From positions 657,999-721,998 of the forward strand of contig CP070638.1 in the NCBI GenBank assembly GCA_020354025.1: a stretch of DNA of 64,000 bases, written 5' to 3'. Below are positions 51,801-60,238 of this stretch, piece after piece (position 1 is the stretch's first letter; every line of letters begins with the position of its first letter). Source of the DNA: Fidelibacterota bacterium. GTDB lineage: Bacteria; Fidelibacterota; Marinisomatia; SCGC-AAA003-L08; TS1B11. The notes beneath the pieces are model-generated. The model saw only the letters and a program-made list of their open reading frames with translations. It was not told where the DNA came from and did not search any database. Made by a program: the position numbers and the translations under genes.

Positions 51801-54800
51801 CCGGCACCCGGATTTCGGGGGTGACCGGGTCATTGCCGGCAACTACGATATCTGCATCATAATCACCACCATTCAAACCTGTAGCATTGAAGGCAACTTC
51901 GATATCCATTGATGAACCTGCCGGAATCGTACCTGATGAAGGAGAGTACGAGAGCCAGAGTGAATCAACTCCCGGCACTTTTAATTGATAAATCAGGTTA
52001 GTAGACCAATCAACACACCATAAAAATGGCCACCCCTGCGAAACATTATCCCATGCCAATCCAGTTGGATACGTCCCTGGAGCATCAAATGTTTGAACGA
52101 TATTGCCATCGTCAGGCGATAATATGTAAATGAAATCGTTGTCCCCAGAAAAGTCTGAATTGGAATGCCACAGGTTTGGTCCTCCTTGAGAATTGGAATC
52201 CCATGCTAAACCTGCTGGCCAATCAATCGGAGTATCAAAGGAGAACAGAACGTTCCCATTTACAGGATCTAATTGATATATTTTGTTATTATTTGATCCA
52301 ACACACCACAAATTTGAGCCATCCCATGCGAGGTCCCTTGGCCAAATGTCGGGTGCTGTAAATGAATCTATTACTTGAAAATCTGATACCCTTATTTTAT
52401 AAATGATATCAGTTTCTTCATCAGAATTCCATAGATAAGGACCACCAGGTGAATCATCGTCCCAAGCCAAGCCAATAGGGAAAGTACCAGGAGCAGAAAA
52501 GGAAGAGATGACAGTACCGCCAGCAGGATCAATTTGATAGATATAGTCACTCGTTGAGGCACAAGACACCCACAAATATCCATTACCCCATGTCAAACCG
52601 CGGCAACCTCCCGATGGAGCAGAAAAAGAGTCCACAATGATTAACGTAGAGTCTACAAGAAGAGACAGGCTTCCATTTATTATGGGCAAAGATTTATTAG
52701 AAGGATCCTGCTCTACTTGTGTATTGCTGGTTTCTACTGGATAACAAAGTATGGCCCTCTCACTTTCCGTCATATCCTCAACTTCAATAGAGTTCTGGTC
52801 GGTGGAGGAAATATTCTCAAATTGAATAGGATTAACATAAAGTGGAAGCTTATCAGAGCTAGCAGAATATATAGAATTACCTTCTGTATGAGTGATTGAA
52901 AAATTCAAATCACCATTACCATCGTTGGAAATCGTAAGGTGTTGAATAGATGTCTCGCCTATAAACAAATCTTCACTCAACGAATCCTGAGATACTGAAA
53001 TCACCGGGGGAGATGCACCCTGTCCCAACAAGACTACCGTAACGGTAGGTTCATCGGGATCATCGCTGGTGATACTCAAGGTACCAGGGAAATCGCCAAC
53101 ACTGGCGGGTTCGAAGATGACAGTCACTGCCTGACTTTCACCCGGACTTAAGCCAAAGGCCGTGAGATCCTTGGTATAGGCGGGATTAGTCGATACAATA
53201 CTGCTAATCGTCAGCAAATCGGCACCCGAATTGGACACCACAAGGGTCAGGGTATCGGAGAGCCCAATAAAAACCGTACCGTAATCCAGGGTATCGCTGG
53301 AAACGGTGATGTCGGGCACGTCCGCAGTTACATGCAGGGTGGCAGGGATCCGCACTTCCGGATTGACCGGATCGTTGCTGGACACCATAATATCAGCGGC
53401 GTAATCACCACCGTATAAATCAGTGGCATCGAAGGTCACCAGGATATCAAGTGAATTGCCTGGAGCCAGTATGCCGGATTCCGGCTGTAAAGCTAGCCAC
53501 CGAATGCCCGGTTTCTCGATCGTATCACCGCAAAATCCATCGAAACATCTGATAGCGATACCAGCTGGTTGGAAGCCCGACAAAGTGGCTGAAATTGTAT
53601 TCAGCAATGTGGTACCATCTGAGGCATACAAGCGGCCGGTAACCTGCTCACCACCATCAAAGGTGACTTCCATTCTATACCACACATCAGCCGTCCAAAC
53701 CTGCGAAACCGATGCAACATCGTAGTAGCTATATCCGGAATTCTGCTGGATGATCAGTTCACCCGTATTCGGCGCCATGATAAGTGACCAGCACCCCGAG
53801 GCGTCGGCACCAAATCCCAGGTAAAAGCGGCCCTCGTTCGAGTTATCCGGCTTCACCCATATCGACAGCTGGTCACCGGCATCGCCCAGTAATACATCAG
53901 TCTGATAATACCAATCCAGCTTATAACTATATCCACCATCAGTGATCCCATAAGATCCATCGTGAGCACAAGCGGAGATTGTCGATCCACCACCAATGTC
54001 GGCTGATATCCACGGAGACCAGGGCCAAGTACCGGTTTCAAAATCTTCTATGATCCAATAGGATGCAGCTGTGGTAGTATGTGAACGGCTATTCTGCACT
54101 TTATCGGACGATGCAAATCCTTCATTTTCCCATCCGAAGTTTCCCCGTGAAGTAGAAGACAATCTATTATAGGTCGCCTCATTGATACCATTCGCCTCCC
54201 ATACTGAGATCTGGCTGCCGGCTGAGCTTCCTTGAGCAAGCACATCGCTGAACCCGCTGGGTGGCTTAGTATAATCGTTTGTTAAGGGCTGCGTCGGAGA
54301 AACAGCGCTGGCAGATACCTGTTCAGCGAGAATACTGAAAGCGAGACTACCGCCACCCACATTACTTAGAGTAATCGTTTTAACGGTCGTATCTCCCGCG
54401 AACAGGTCGGCGTGAAGCGAATCAGGTGTCACGCCGATGACAGGGGAGTTGACCTCGAAATCGGCCGTCATGGTGCTGGCAGAGCCAGAGATATTGCGGA
54501 CGGCGACGTAGGTCTGGTTATCACTGTAGTCCTGACTGCCGGGTGTGCTAAAACTATCGAAGGTAAGATTGGCAGTTGTGCCGGGATAGGGATCACCGCC
54601 GTCGCCCTGGCTGCTGATATTCTGTTCAAGGTCCCACAAGCCGTCGGCTTGCTCCAGGGCCACACGGTAGTGGCCGTAGTCAGTATAGCCGGGATACCAC
54701 TCATTGTCGTTCTGGGAGGTGACCGATTGATCCACGTGATAGATGAGCAGCCCGCTGCCGGGCAGGGCGGCGTCGTAGCCAAGCTGTTGCCGGTTTTCCA

Positions 54801-55893
54801 CCAGGAAGTACTGATCACCGATGACCCCGTTGGTCCAGAGGCGGTAGACTTCGGGATAGGTTTCTACATTGGCAACAGCCTGTCCTGTAACCTCGACTGA
54901 GATATTCGTTGGGGTCACATAGCCCATCTGATAGTGGCACCAAGCATCGGGCAAGGCGGGACTGTCCCCCAGGTTGCCGTTCCAGCTACCGCTGGCCATC
55001 ACGCTCCAGCTGCCCAAACCGTTGGAGGTGTAGTCCCTATCATACAGGTCCGGCAGGCCGAAGGCGGCGTGCCCCATTTCGTGGGCATAGACACCGACGG
55101 TCATGTCTTCGCCAGGATCAAATACATCATCCTCATCAATGTCCCAGTATTCCGGCTCCATGGAATAGTGGAAGATCGTAACACCGTCTAAAACAGGGGG
55201 ATTATATGTCTCCCACGCATGCGACCATATATCATAATCACTACCGGTGAATTCGGCACCCGGTCCCGCGTGAACCACAAATAGGGCATCCACGAAGTTG
55301 TCCAGGTCATTGTCATATTGAGAGAAATCCACAACTCCGTCCACTGCCACCACCACATCCTCGACCAGTTTTTGGGCGTTCTGCGGATAAGTGCCCATGC
55401 CATTCAGCGCGTTTACATAATACGCATAGGTCTGAGGGGCGCGGTTCCATCCGGTAACGCTGGGCAGGTGTACGGTCACCACGTCCAGGTTACCGTAGCT
55501 AACCTGCTGGAAATAGTCTCGCATGGTACCGGGACTATTATTAAAAACCAAGCTATCGAAGAAAGCGGCCTCCACCTGCTGGATGTTGTCTGAGAAGTCC
55601 ACCATCAGCACAAGGGCGTTGTAGCTGCCCATAGGAACGGCTGCGGGCCCCAACGATCGAGTGGCTTCCGACAGATCCGTTACCCGCCGGGCCAGAACTT
55701 CCGACGCGGCCCAGGGAGCATTTATGCCCCGTGCCCGTAGCTCATCAAGATGTTGGAGATAGTATGGCTCGGCGATCTGCCCAGCAGCTATCATCTGACG
55801 GACGCGGGAATGAGGCGGTATTGAGCCATCAGCAATATCCCCCATCGCAACGAATACGGCCAATAGTAGTGTGATTCGGTAAATACTTCTCAT
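48802..55893 (-). CDS. Giant secreted M6-like metalloprotease with repeated framework and type IX-like sorting domain
   Basis: This 2363-residue protein has a signal peptide, an immune-inhibitor-A-like metalloprotease (about residues 60-470) with HEMGH at 271-275 and a downstream FGLPDLYD supplying the third ligand, then several copies of a beta-sandwich/choice-of-anchor D framework, and a sorting domain with NYPNPFNP, YDILGREVIRL and KLVLLK. Between framework halves lie different inserts: a LamG-like domain (about 600-800), a five-blade propeller-like region (about 1075-1305) and a DOMON-like domain (about 1600-1740). HEMGHAAFGLPD has one residue more than the usual HExxHxxGxxD spacing. GGAAGG precedes ATG 55893. 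An extracellular protein-degrading role is predicted. Confidence 0.92.
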   Translation of the reverse strand: MRSIYRITLLLAVFVAMGDIADGSIPPHSRVRQMIAAGQIAEPYYLQHLDELRARGINAPWAASEVLARRVTDLSEATRSLGPAAVPMGSYNALVLMVDFSDNIQQVEAAFFDSLVFNNSPGTMRDYFQQVSYGNLDVVTVHLPSVTGWNRAPQTYAYYVNALNGMGTYPQNAQKLVEDVVVAVDGVVDFSQYDNDLDNFVDALFVVHAGPGAEFTGSDYDIWSHAWETYNPPVLDGVTIFHYSMEPEYWDIDEDDVFDPGEDMTVGVYAHEMGHAAFGLPDLYDRDYTSNGLGSWSVMASGSWNGNLGDSPALPDAWCHYQMGYVTPTNISVEVTGQAVANVETYPEVYRLWTNGVIGDQYFLVENRQQLGYDAALPGSGLLIYHVDQSVTSQNDNEWYPGYTDYGHYRVALEQADGLWDLEQNISSQGDGGDPYPGTTANLTFDSFSTPGSQDYSDNQTYVAVRNISGSASTMTADFEVNSPVIGVTPDSLHADLFAGDTTVKTITLSNVGGGSLAFSILAEQVSASAVSPTQPLTNDYTKPPSGFSDVLAQGSSAGSQISVWEANGINEATYNRLSSTSRGNFGWENEGFASSDKVQNSRSHTTTAASYWIIEDFETGTWPWSPWISADIGGGSTISACAHDGSYGITDGGYSYKLDWYYQTDVLLGDAGDQLSIWVKPDNSNEGRFYLGFGADASGCWSLIMAPNTGELIIQQNSGYSYYDVASVSQVWTADVWYRMEVTFDGGEQVTGRLYASDGTTLLNTISATLSGFQPAGIAIRCFDGFCGDTIEKPGIRWLALQPESGILAPGNSLDILVTFDATDLYGGDYAADIMVSSNDPVNPEVRIPATLHVTADVPDITVSSDTLDYGTVFIGLSDTLTLVVSNSGADLLTISSIVSTNPAYTKDLTAFGLSPGESQAVTVIFEPASVGDFPGTLSITSDDPDEPTVTVVLLGQGASPPVISVSQDSLSEDLFIGETSIQHLTISNDGNGDLNFSITHTEGNSIYSASSDKLPLYVNPIQFENISSTDQNSIEVEDMTESERAILCYPVETSNTQVEQDPSNKSLPIINGSLSLLVDSTLIIVDSFSAPSGGCRGLTWGNGYLWVSCASTSDYIYQIDPAGGTVISSFSAPGTFPIGLAWDDDSPGGPYLWNSDEETDIIYKIRVSDFQVIDSFTAPDIWPRDLAWDGSNLWCVGSNNNKIYQLDPVNGNVLFSFDTPIDWPAGLAWDSNSQGGPNLWHSNSDFSGDNDFIYILSPDDGNIVQTFDAPGTYPTGLAWDNVSQGWPFLWCVDWSTNLIYQLKVPGVDSLWLSYSPSSGTIPAGSSMDIEVAFNATGLNGGDYDADIVVAGNDPVTPEIRVPAHLSVTGTPDITVSNDTLDYGAVFIGGSDSLTLTVSNSGTDLLTVSSIVSTNSAYTIDLTTFSVSLSESQAVTVIFEPASVGNFPGILTITSDDPDEPAVAVVLLGQGASPPVIVVSPDSLSEDLFAGDSSVQYLTIDNSAGGSDLIFDMEIAAPAGVSSASLAEGEPVVHIDGTQYQGLSAELVRTLNEELLSSGMQGTITASTPQGDLPNVNWQWLYTDPNEGSWPYDIQHVYAAHSSDELLFKMDSYTPITGTEDVIIIIDADQNTSTGYPDIDWLLGTNYWIEYSPYLGLNVVGQLVYLGGDEYDWILLDSLSTAFAGSDGFELVLGMSRHHLGASSAINFAILVFDADGWDWWDSVPDIGMGNISYQFDESWLSLSDVSGLVPAGSSAQIGVVFRAENLSTGDYSTDIVISSNDPVNPVIRVPTTLQVWDEADIAISSDTLDYGVVFPEGTKTISLDISNPGSQVLTVSSISTNNNAYTVDTTSFVLSPSASQGVLVTFTPPDLGAFNASLTIVSDDPDESVLTIPLVGQCLEPPIMVITPDSLGVELSFLDTSVQILTIDNTAGGSELAFRISVDQIAVATAKINGSLANLKNSVRTRSVADVGQPVDAVPSWLKLSPESGVIPAGSSSDIEVKFDARSMAVGDYAAEIVITGTDPDNPIATRKAYLKVLFPEISPPQITAIEDVPEDGGGWVDVTWLASADDNDSSATPVTSYRVWLKDTTAAVASSPSVLAKAMSPEPEDGISSVAPEAATSATPLVHDQRSGSKAMIDELMVKQPHESPAQVTFDPLTTDNPAGLQDIITGMLYEVAASSEPVVDADTLEGWTVIDIIEATRDSLYSLQVPVPEDSNETGMNWVYVKIAAYTVYPEVYAFSEVDSGYSVNNAALAMAAGISDLPEAFALHQNYPNPFNPTTTVRFDVPAATNLSLVIYDILGREVIRLRDGYVEPGYHQVVWNGRTALGKEVPTGVYILRMVTGQPASGYTKHVKLVLLK
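51430..51850 (-). repeat. Direct repeat in protease gene, copy B
   Basis: This stretch encodes the choice-of-anchor D module that follows the propeller insert. It is very similar in DNA to 52969-53389, offset by exactly 1539 bases (513 codons): the matching ATCACCGGGGGAGATGCACC starts at 51461 and 53000. The copies share long identical runs with scattered changes. Confidence 0.88.
51980..52900 (-). other. AT-rich beta-propeller-like insert in the protease gene
   Basis: Residues about 1000-1305 include five repeats of the form GLAWD...LW...IYQLD, each about 45-50 residues, with SFSAPG starting the blades. The DNA is clearly richer in A and T than the framework modules on both sides, and the 52700-52900 linker is especially so. 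This suggests that the insert came from another source or is under different codon pressure. Confidence 0.7.
52969..53389 (-). repeat. Direct repeat in protease gene, copy A
   Basis: This encodes the first choice-of-anchor D module after the LamG-like insert and matches 51430-51850 at a constant offset of 1539 bases. The periodicity equals one framework unit plus its insert, consistent with segmental duplication followed by replacement of inserts. Confidence 0.88.
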
Positions 55894-55951
55894 GACACCT
55901 TCCGGTTCCTCAGCCTGTCCAGGAATTGAAAATAGTATTTATATATGCTTC

Positions 55952-55980
55952 AATGTAATAGGTAGTATTATATACGTCAA
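55952..55980 (-). promoter_or_regulatory. Candidate promoter of the protease gene
   Basis: On the minus strand TTGACG (55980-55975) is followed after 17 bases by TACATT (55957-55952), a sigma70-like pair with 5 of 6 and 4 of 6 matches. It is about 60 bases before the protease ATG. FCB-phylum promoters may differ from this consensus, so this is only a candidate. Confidence 0.4.
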
Positions 55981-56005
55981 GGTTATGTTTCTCGATGCTC
56001 TGGTC

Positions 56006-56023
56006 ATGTGATCCTGATCACAT
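56006..56023. promoter_or_regulatory. Crp-type operator palindrome
   Basis: ATGTGATCCTGATCACAT is a perfect 8-bp inverted repeat with a 2-base centre and contains TGTGA-N6-TCACA exactly. Its centre is about 70 bases upstream of the start site predicted from the candidate protease promoter, near a class I activator position. The window encodes a Crp-like regulator with the matching recognition helix. Confidence 0.65.
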
Positions 56024-56325
56024 TTAGTCTACTTGGCTTCAAAGCAGAATCGCTCACGTCGCTATAGTATCCCCTTATTCTCGTCAAGGGCATTTTATCA
56101 TAACTTCCGCCTAGCCTGCAAACTTGAAGTATCTGCTTCGCGAGTCGTATATTTTCAGGCAACTCTCCAAAGAGAATGCGCCGGATGCGAAAATTATATG
56201 GCAGTTCTGCGCTGGTTTTGATATAAGGGGATCACTTTATGCCGTCTGTGCAGTATAAATACTCAAATATTGTATCCGATTATCAAATAGAAATCATCAC
56301 AGTATCCATCACATGATTCAACACT

Positions 56326-57426
56326 ATGTCTACCAATATGCACCAGCGTCTTATTGACCTTTTTCTCCAGCTAGCCGCTATTAACGCCACATCCGGAGCG
56401 GAAAAGCCGGTCGCCGAATTTATCAGGACCTTCCTGGCAGAGCGTGGGCTGGACAGCCGCGAGGACGATGCGCATCTCAAGAGTGGCGGCAACGCGGGAA
56501 ACGTAATCTGCCGGGTTGGCGATGGCGGGGACTCTGTCTTCCTGGCCCATATGGACACTGCCCGGCCTACGGAGCAGCTCCAGCCCCAAGTCCATTCCGA
56601 CCGCATCACCTCAGATGGAACGACGATCTTGGGCGCGGACAACCGGGCAGGCGTAGCCATCCTGCTATATGCCCTGGAACAAGCCTCCAGAAGCCGCGAT
56701 GCCTTCCAAGACTTTACCGCAGCCTTTACTGTCTGTGAAGAGAGCAACCTATCCGGTTCGAAGCACCTAATCCTTGATGATGTTATCAAGATGGGATATG
56801 CCTTCGATTCCTCCCTTCGACCGGGTCATTTTATCCACGCCACCTATGGCGCCGTCCGTTTCACAACCAAGGTGCTAGGCAAGGCAGCACACGCGGGCCT
56901 TGAACCAGAGAAAGGCGTGAACGCCATCCAGGCGGCCGGACGGGCGATAGGCACGTTGCCCCTAGGCCGGTTGGATGATGAACTCACCGTGAACATCGGA
57001 ACCATCTCGGGGGGAACCGCTGTCAACGTGGTCCCAGCAGAAACGCTTGTCAAAGGCGAAATAAGGGGCCGGGAAAATAAGCGGGTGGAAGACACTGTTA
57101 GGCAGATCTCGGAGATCTTCGCCACGGCGGCGGATGAGCTGGGGGCAGCGGTGGACTTCACCTCAACATGGGATTTCGAACCGTACTGCGTGGAGCCCGG
57201 CCATGAGGCCTACCGGAAACTGGTGGCGGCCCTCGAAACGGCCGGTCTGGAACCCGTACCACACATGTCCCCCGGCGGAAGTGATGCTAATTCACTCAAT
57301 GCCAAGGGGATACCAGCTCTAAACGTAGGGATCGGCGCCCAGAAGCCCCACAGCGATGATGAGTTCATCCTAATCGACGACCTGGTTAAAAGCGCGGAGA
57401 TCGCCTTGGAGCTGATCAGAACGTAG
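56326..57426 (+). CDS. M20-family peptidase, PepT-like
   Basis: This 366-residue metallopeptidase has the di-zinc motifs HMDT (His75, Asp77), GADNRAG (Asp105), a catalytic pair CEES (Glu138, Glu139) and a C-terminal KPHSDDE histidine. These fit the M20 tripeptidase/PepT-like group acting on short peptides in the cytosol; no signal peptide is present. The start is ATG 56326; another ATG four codons later (56338) is also possible. It is followed after 130 bases by a transporter, so peptide or amino-acid use is likely. Confidence 0.9.
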   Translation: MSTNMHQRLIDLFLQLAAINATSGAEKPVAEFIRTFLAERGLDSREDDAHLKSGGNAGNVICRVGDGGDSVFLAHMDTARPTEQLQPQVHSDRITSDGTTILGADNRAGVAILLYALEQASRSRDAFQDFTAAFTVCEESNLSGSKHLILDDVIKMGYAFDSSLRPGHFIHATYGAVRFTTKVLGKAAHAGLEPEKGVNAIQAAGRAIGTLPLGRLDDELTVNIGTISGGTAVNVVPAETLVKGEIRGRENKRVEDTVRQISEIFATAADELGAAVDFTSTWDFEPYCVEPGHEAYRKLVAALETAGLEPVPHMSPGGSDANSLNAKGIPALNVGIGAQKPHSDDEFILIDDLVKSAEIALELIRT

Positions 57427-57556
57427 ACTTTGCCAGGAAAATCCAGGAATCCCTGAAGACCTATTACTCCGCACTTCGCAACCGATGACGTGGCATAGAA
57501 ATCCCTGCAAATCGATCCTGTGCCCTTGACATACAACATTCGAGGACTAAGAAAAG

Positions 57557-58957
57557 ATGGCCAAACGTAGATTCAAAGCACCTAACACTTACTTCATTCT
57601 ACTGGGAATCCTGGCCCTTGTAGCCGCTATGACCTGGCTGATCCCCGGAGCGGAGTATAGCACCACCACGGTTGAGGGCCGGGAGGTAGTTGATCCCAAC
57701 ACCTTCAGCTATATTGACAGCCAACCCCAGGGCTTGGCGGCCATTTTCATGGCACCCATCAAGGGCTTCGTAGATGCCGCCCTTATCGTCGGCTTCGTGC
57801 TTATCGTGGGAGGTGCTTTCGGTATTTTCCAAAGGACCAAGGCCATCGATTCGGGTGTAATGGCCCTGGCCGGAGCCCACCGGGTATCCCGGCTGGTCCG
57901 GCTGCTGACCATTCCCATTTTCATGCTCCTGTTCTCGCTGGGCGGGGCAGTCTTCGGCATGAGCGAGGAGGTGATACCACTTATCCTCATTTTTGTCCCC
58001 CTGGCGCTAACCCTCGGGTATGACTCCATTACGGGAGTGGCCATTCCATTCGTCGGGGCCGGGGCCGGATTCGCCGGGGCTTTCCTTAATCCCTTCACCA
58101 TCGGCGTAGCCCAAGGCATCGCCGACCTGCCCCTTTTTTCGGGATTACCTTACCGCTTCCTCTGCTGGGTGGTGATAACGGCTGTGGCCATCGCGTATGT
58201 GATGGTCTACGCGGCCAGGGTGAAAACCACCCCCGAAAGAAGCCGGACCTGGGAGGAGGACACCGAGAAACGCCTCAACCTGGACACCGACCAGGCGGAA
58301 AATTTCGGCGGGATGGCCGGTAAAGATAAGCTGGTCCTGCTTACCTTCGCCGCCGGTATGGCTATACTAATCTTCGGCGTGCTGCGCTACCAGTGGTACA
58401 TTGAGGAGATCGCCGCTGTTTTCCTGGTCACCGGCATCGCCGTAGGTATCGTTGGCCGACTGACGGCCGCTGATATTTCCGATGCGTTCATCAAGGGAGC
58501 CAAAGACCTGGTTGGGACCGCTTTGCTTATCGCCCTAGCAAGGGGTATCCTGGTGATCGCCCGGGACGGGCAGATTATCGCCACCATCCTGCATAGTCTC
58601 TCCACAGTGGTCGAGAGTTTCCACCCGATCGTCTCGTCCCAAATGATGTTTGTTGTCCAGACCGTACTGAATTTCTTTGTTCCATCAGGTAGCGGGCAGG
58701 CGGCCTTGACCATGCCCATCATGGCACCCCTCGCCGATCTAGTCGGCGTTACCCGACAGACGGCGGTGCTGGCCTTCCAGTTCGGTGACGGATTCAGCAA
58801 CCTGATCATCCCTACCTCCGGCGTGTTACTTGGTGTACTGACTCTGGGGGGCGTTCCCTGGGAGAAGTGGGCCCGGTGGATCCTACCGCTCGAGGGCATT
58901 TACCTGCTGGTAGGGTGTTTGCTGCTGATACCGCCATACCTTATGGGCTGGATGTGA
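57557..58957 (+). CDS. YfcC-family transporter
   Basis: This 466-residue protein with about 12 hydrophobic helices is related to the YfcC/ArcD-like C4-dicarboxylate or amino-acid carrier family: the start FKAPNTYFILLGILALVAAMTW, the GMSEEVIPLILIFVPLA motif and FVPSGSGQAALTMPIMAPLAD are typical. It probably exchanges or imports a small carboxylate or amino acid. GAGGA lies 13 bases before the ATG. With the peptidase it forms a small peptide-use pair. Confidence 0.88.
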   Translation: MAKRRFKAPNTYFILLGILALVAAMTWLIPGAEYSTTTVEGREVVDPNTFSYIDSQPQGLAAIFMAPIKGFVDAALIVGFVLIVGGAFGIFQRTKAIDSGVMALAGAHRVSRLVRLLTIPIFMLLFSLGGAVFGMSEEVIPLILIFVPLALTLGYDSITGVAIPFVGAGAGFAGAFLNPFTIGVAQGIADLPLFSGLPYRFLCWVVITAVAIAYVMVYAARVKTTPERSRTWEEDTEKRLNLDTDQAENFGGMAGKDKLVLLTFAAGMAILIFGVLRYQWYIEEIAAVFLVTGIAVGIVGRLTAADISDAFIKGAKDLVGTALLIALARGILVIARDGQIIATILHSLSTVVESFHPIVSSQMMFVVQTVLNFFVPSGSGQAALTMPIMAPLADLVGVTRQTAVLAFQFGDGFSNLIIPTSGVLLGVLTLGGVPWEKWARWILPLEGIYLLVGCLLLIPPYLMGWM

Positions 58958-59008
58958 GGGGGGCGGTGAGAGTGGCTTGAAGCCTGGGACTGGGGGCTAA
59001 CCCTACCG

Positions 59009-60007
59009 TCAGAAAATCACCATTGGTTGAAGAATAAGCTCCCAGGACTTGACTTTATCCTCGCCGAAGGCTCCGGTTTCGGCCTCATAGGGCCTGCGAT
59101 GCTCGTAGAGGAATCCGACCTTCAATCCGGCCAGGATTTTCCTGAAGGGCATGAACCGGGCGTATTCGAGCAGAACCCTGGAAAAGCCGCCTCCTATTTC
59201 TGACGCAGGCATTTGAAGCTCCATTGCCGCCATGCTGTTATCTGACAGCCCTGTACCTCTACTTTGTTTATCTGTTCGCTGGCGTTTCAATGAGAGACTT
59301 ATGGTATTAGAAATCTCCGGTATCCCATACCACCGGTAACCGGCCTTAAGGTCCCAGAAACGCTTCCTACCACCTTCGATCCCCTCGCCCTTGACTTTCC
59401 ACTCGATCCTGAACCACTCCGCCTTGACAACGCAATTGTCGAATAGTTGCTGGATGCCGGCCGTAGCTACGAAACCCGCTGCTCCTGTAGCGGCAAGGAC
59501 CAGCTCGTCAGCTTCGTCCAGGTCCCAGAAGGTAGCCAGCTGCCCAAGAAAAATACTCGTTGACCACGGCTCCTGGTAGCCCGCGCCGAGGCTTCTGATC
59601 AGGTTAAACTCCTGGCTGACATCGAAATATTGATAGCTGCTATTCTGCTCCGCTTCCAAGTACGCGGAGAATGCGGCCAGGGGATACCCAGTCAGTTCGA
59701 TGAGGAAGTAGCCCGGCCTAACAGACCGACGAACAAGTTCCCGGTAGAGCTTGACCTCATCCTCTTCCCAAAGGGTAAAATCCCCATCCTTATCCAGGTC
59801 GATAAAGAGGCTGCTGTAGCTGCGATAGGGCCGCAAAACGAGGGCAGTGCCCCAGTCTCGCTCAAGCCATCTCCAGTGTTTGGCTGGTGATGGATTCACA
59901 TAGCGGGAGGATCGGACAGGAGGCCTTCCATTCGATCCGGCACCCGCCTGAACCGGCAAGAAAAGGCAAAAGGCTATAATGATATTTCGCCGAAGGATGG
60001 AACGCAT
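59009..60007 (-). CDS. Exported protein of unknown function with an EF-hand loop
   Basis: This 332-residue protein has a signal peptide (ending near QAGAG) and no family I recognise. Residues 70-81 read DLDKDGDFTLWE, a canonical 12-residue calcium-binding EF-hand loop with Asp at 1, 3 and 5, Gly at 6, a hydrophobic at 8 and Glu at 12. The remainder shows alternating beta-strand patterns and ends PMVIF, an aromatic end consistent with an outer-membrane barrel or associated protein. It lies convergent with the transporter gene and 230 bases from lysK. A short calcium-binding surface role is possible but not proven. Confidence 0.7.
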   Translation of the reverse strand: MRSILRRNIIIAFCLFLPVQAGAGSNGRPPVRSSRYVNPSPAKHWRWLERDWGTALVLRPYRSYSSLFIDLDKDGDFTLWEEDEVKLYRELVRRSVRPGYFLIELTGYPLAAFSAYLEAEQNSSYQYFDVSQEFNLIRSLGAGYQEPWSTSIFLGQLATFWDLDEADELVLAATGAAGFVATAGIQQLFDNCVVKAEWFRIEWKVKGEGIEGGRKRFWDLKAGYRWYGIPEISNTISLSLKRQRTDKQSRGTGLSDNSMAAMELQMPASEIGGGFSRVLLEYARFMPFRKILAGLKVGFLYEHRRPYEAETGAFGEDKVKSWELILQPMVIF

Positions 60008-60238
60008 GCCTTATCAACTTAGTGAGCCACCAGGTAAAGGGCAAGTTGAGTGGATCTCAATCCACGGCCAACCAAGGACAGGGTTGGAAGGGCAGTTGCG
60101 GGGCAGCCGGACCTGTGTAATGAGGATTACATTTATAGCTGATCTCATCCCCCTGCCCCCACGCCTCAAGTTCTTTCAGTCCATCTACCTTCCCGCAGGG
60201 TGCTGTCCGGTATCTGAATAATCGTCGTTGTAGCTGTT

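Larger units (their letters stand above)
55894..56325. other. Divergent control region of the protease and PepT-like genes
   Basis: These 432 bases hold no gene. They carry the Crp-type palindrome at 56006-56023 and a candidate promoter at 55952-55980 for the protease. The remainder has AT-rich segments near 56230-56300, probably promoter elements for the peptidase gene, but no clear motif was seen there. Confidence 0.6.
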
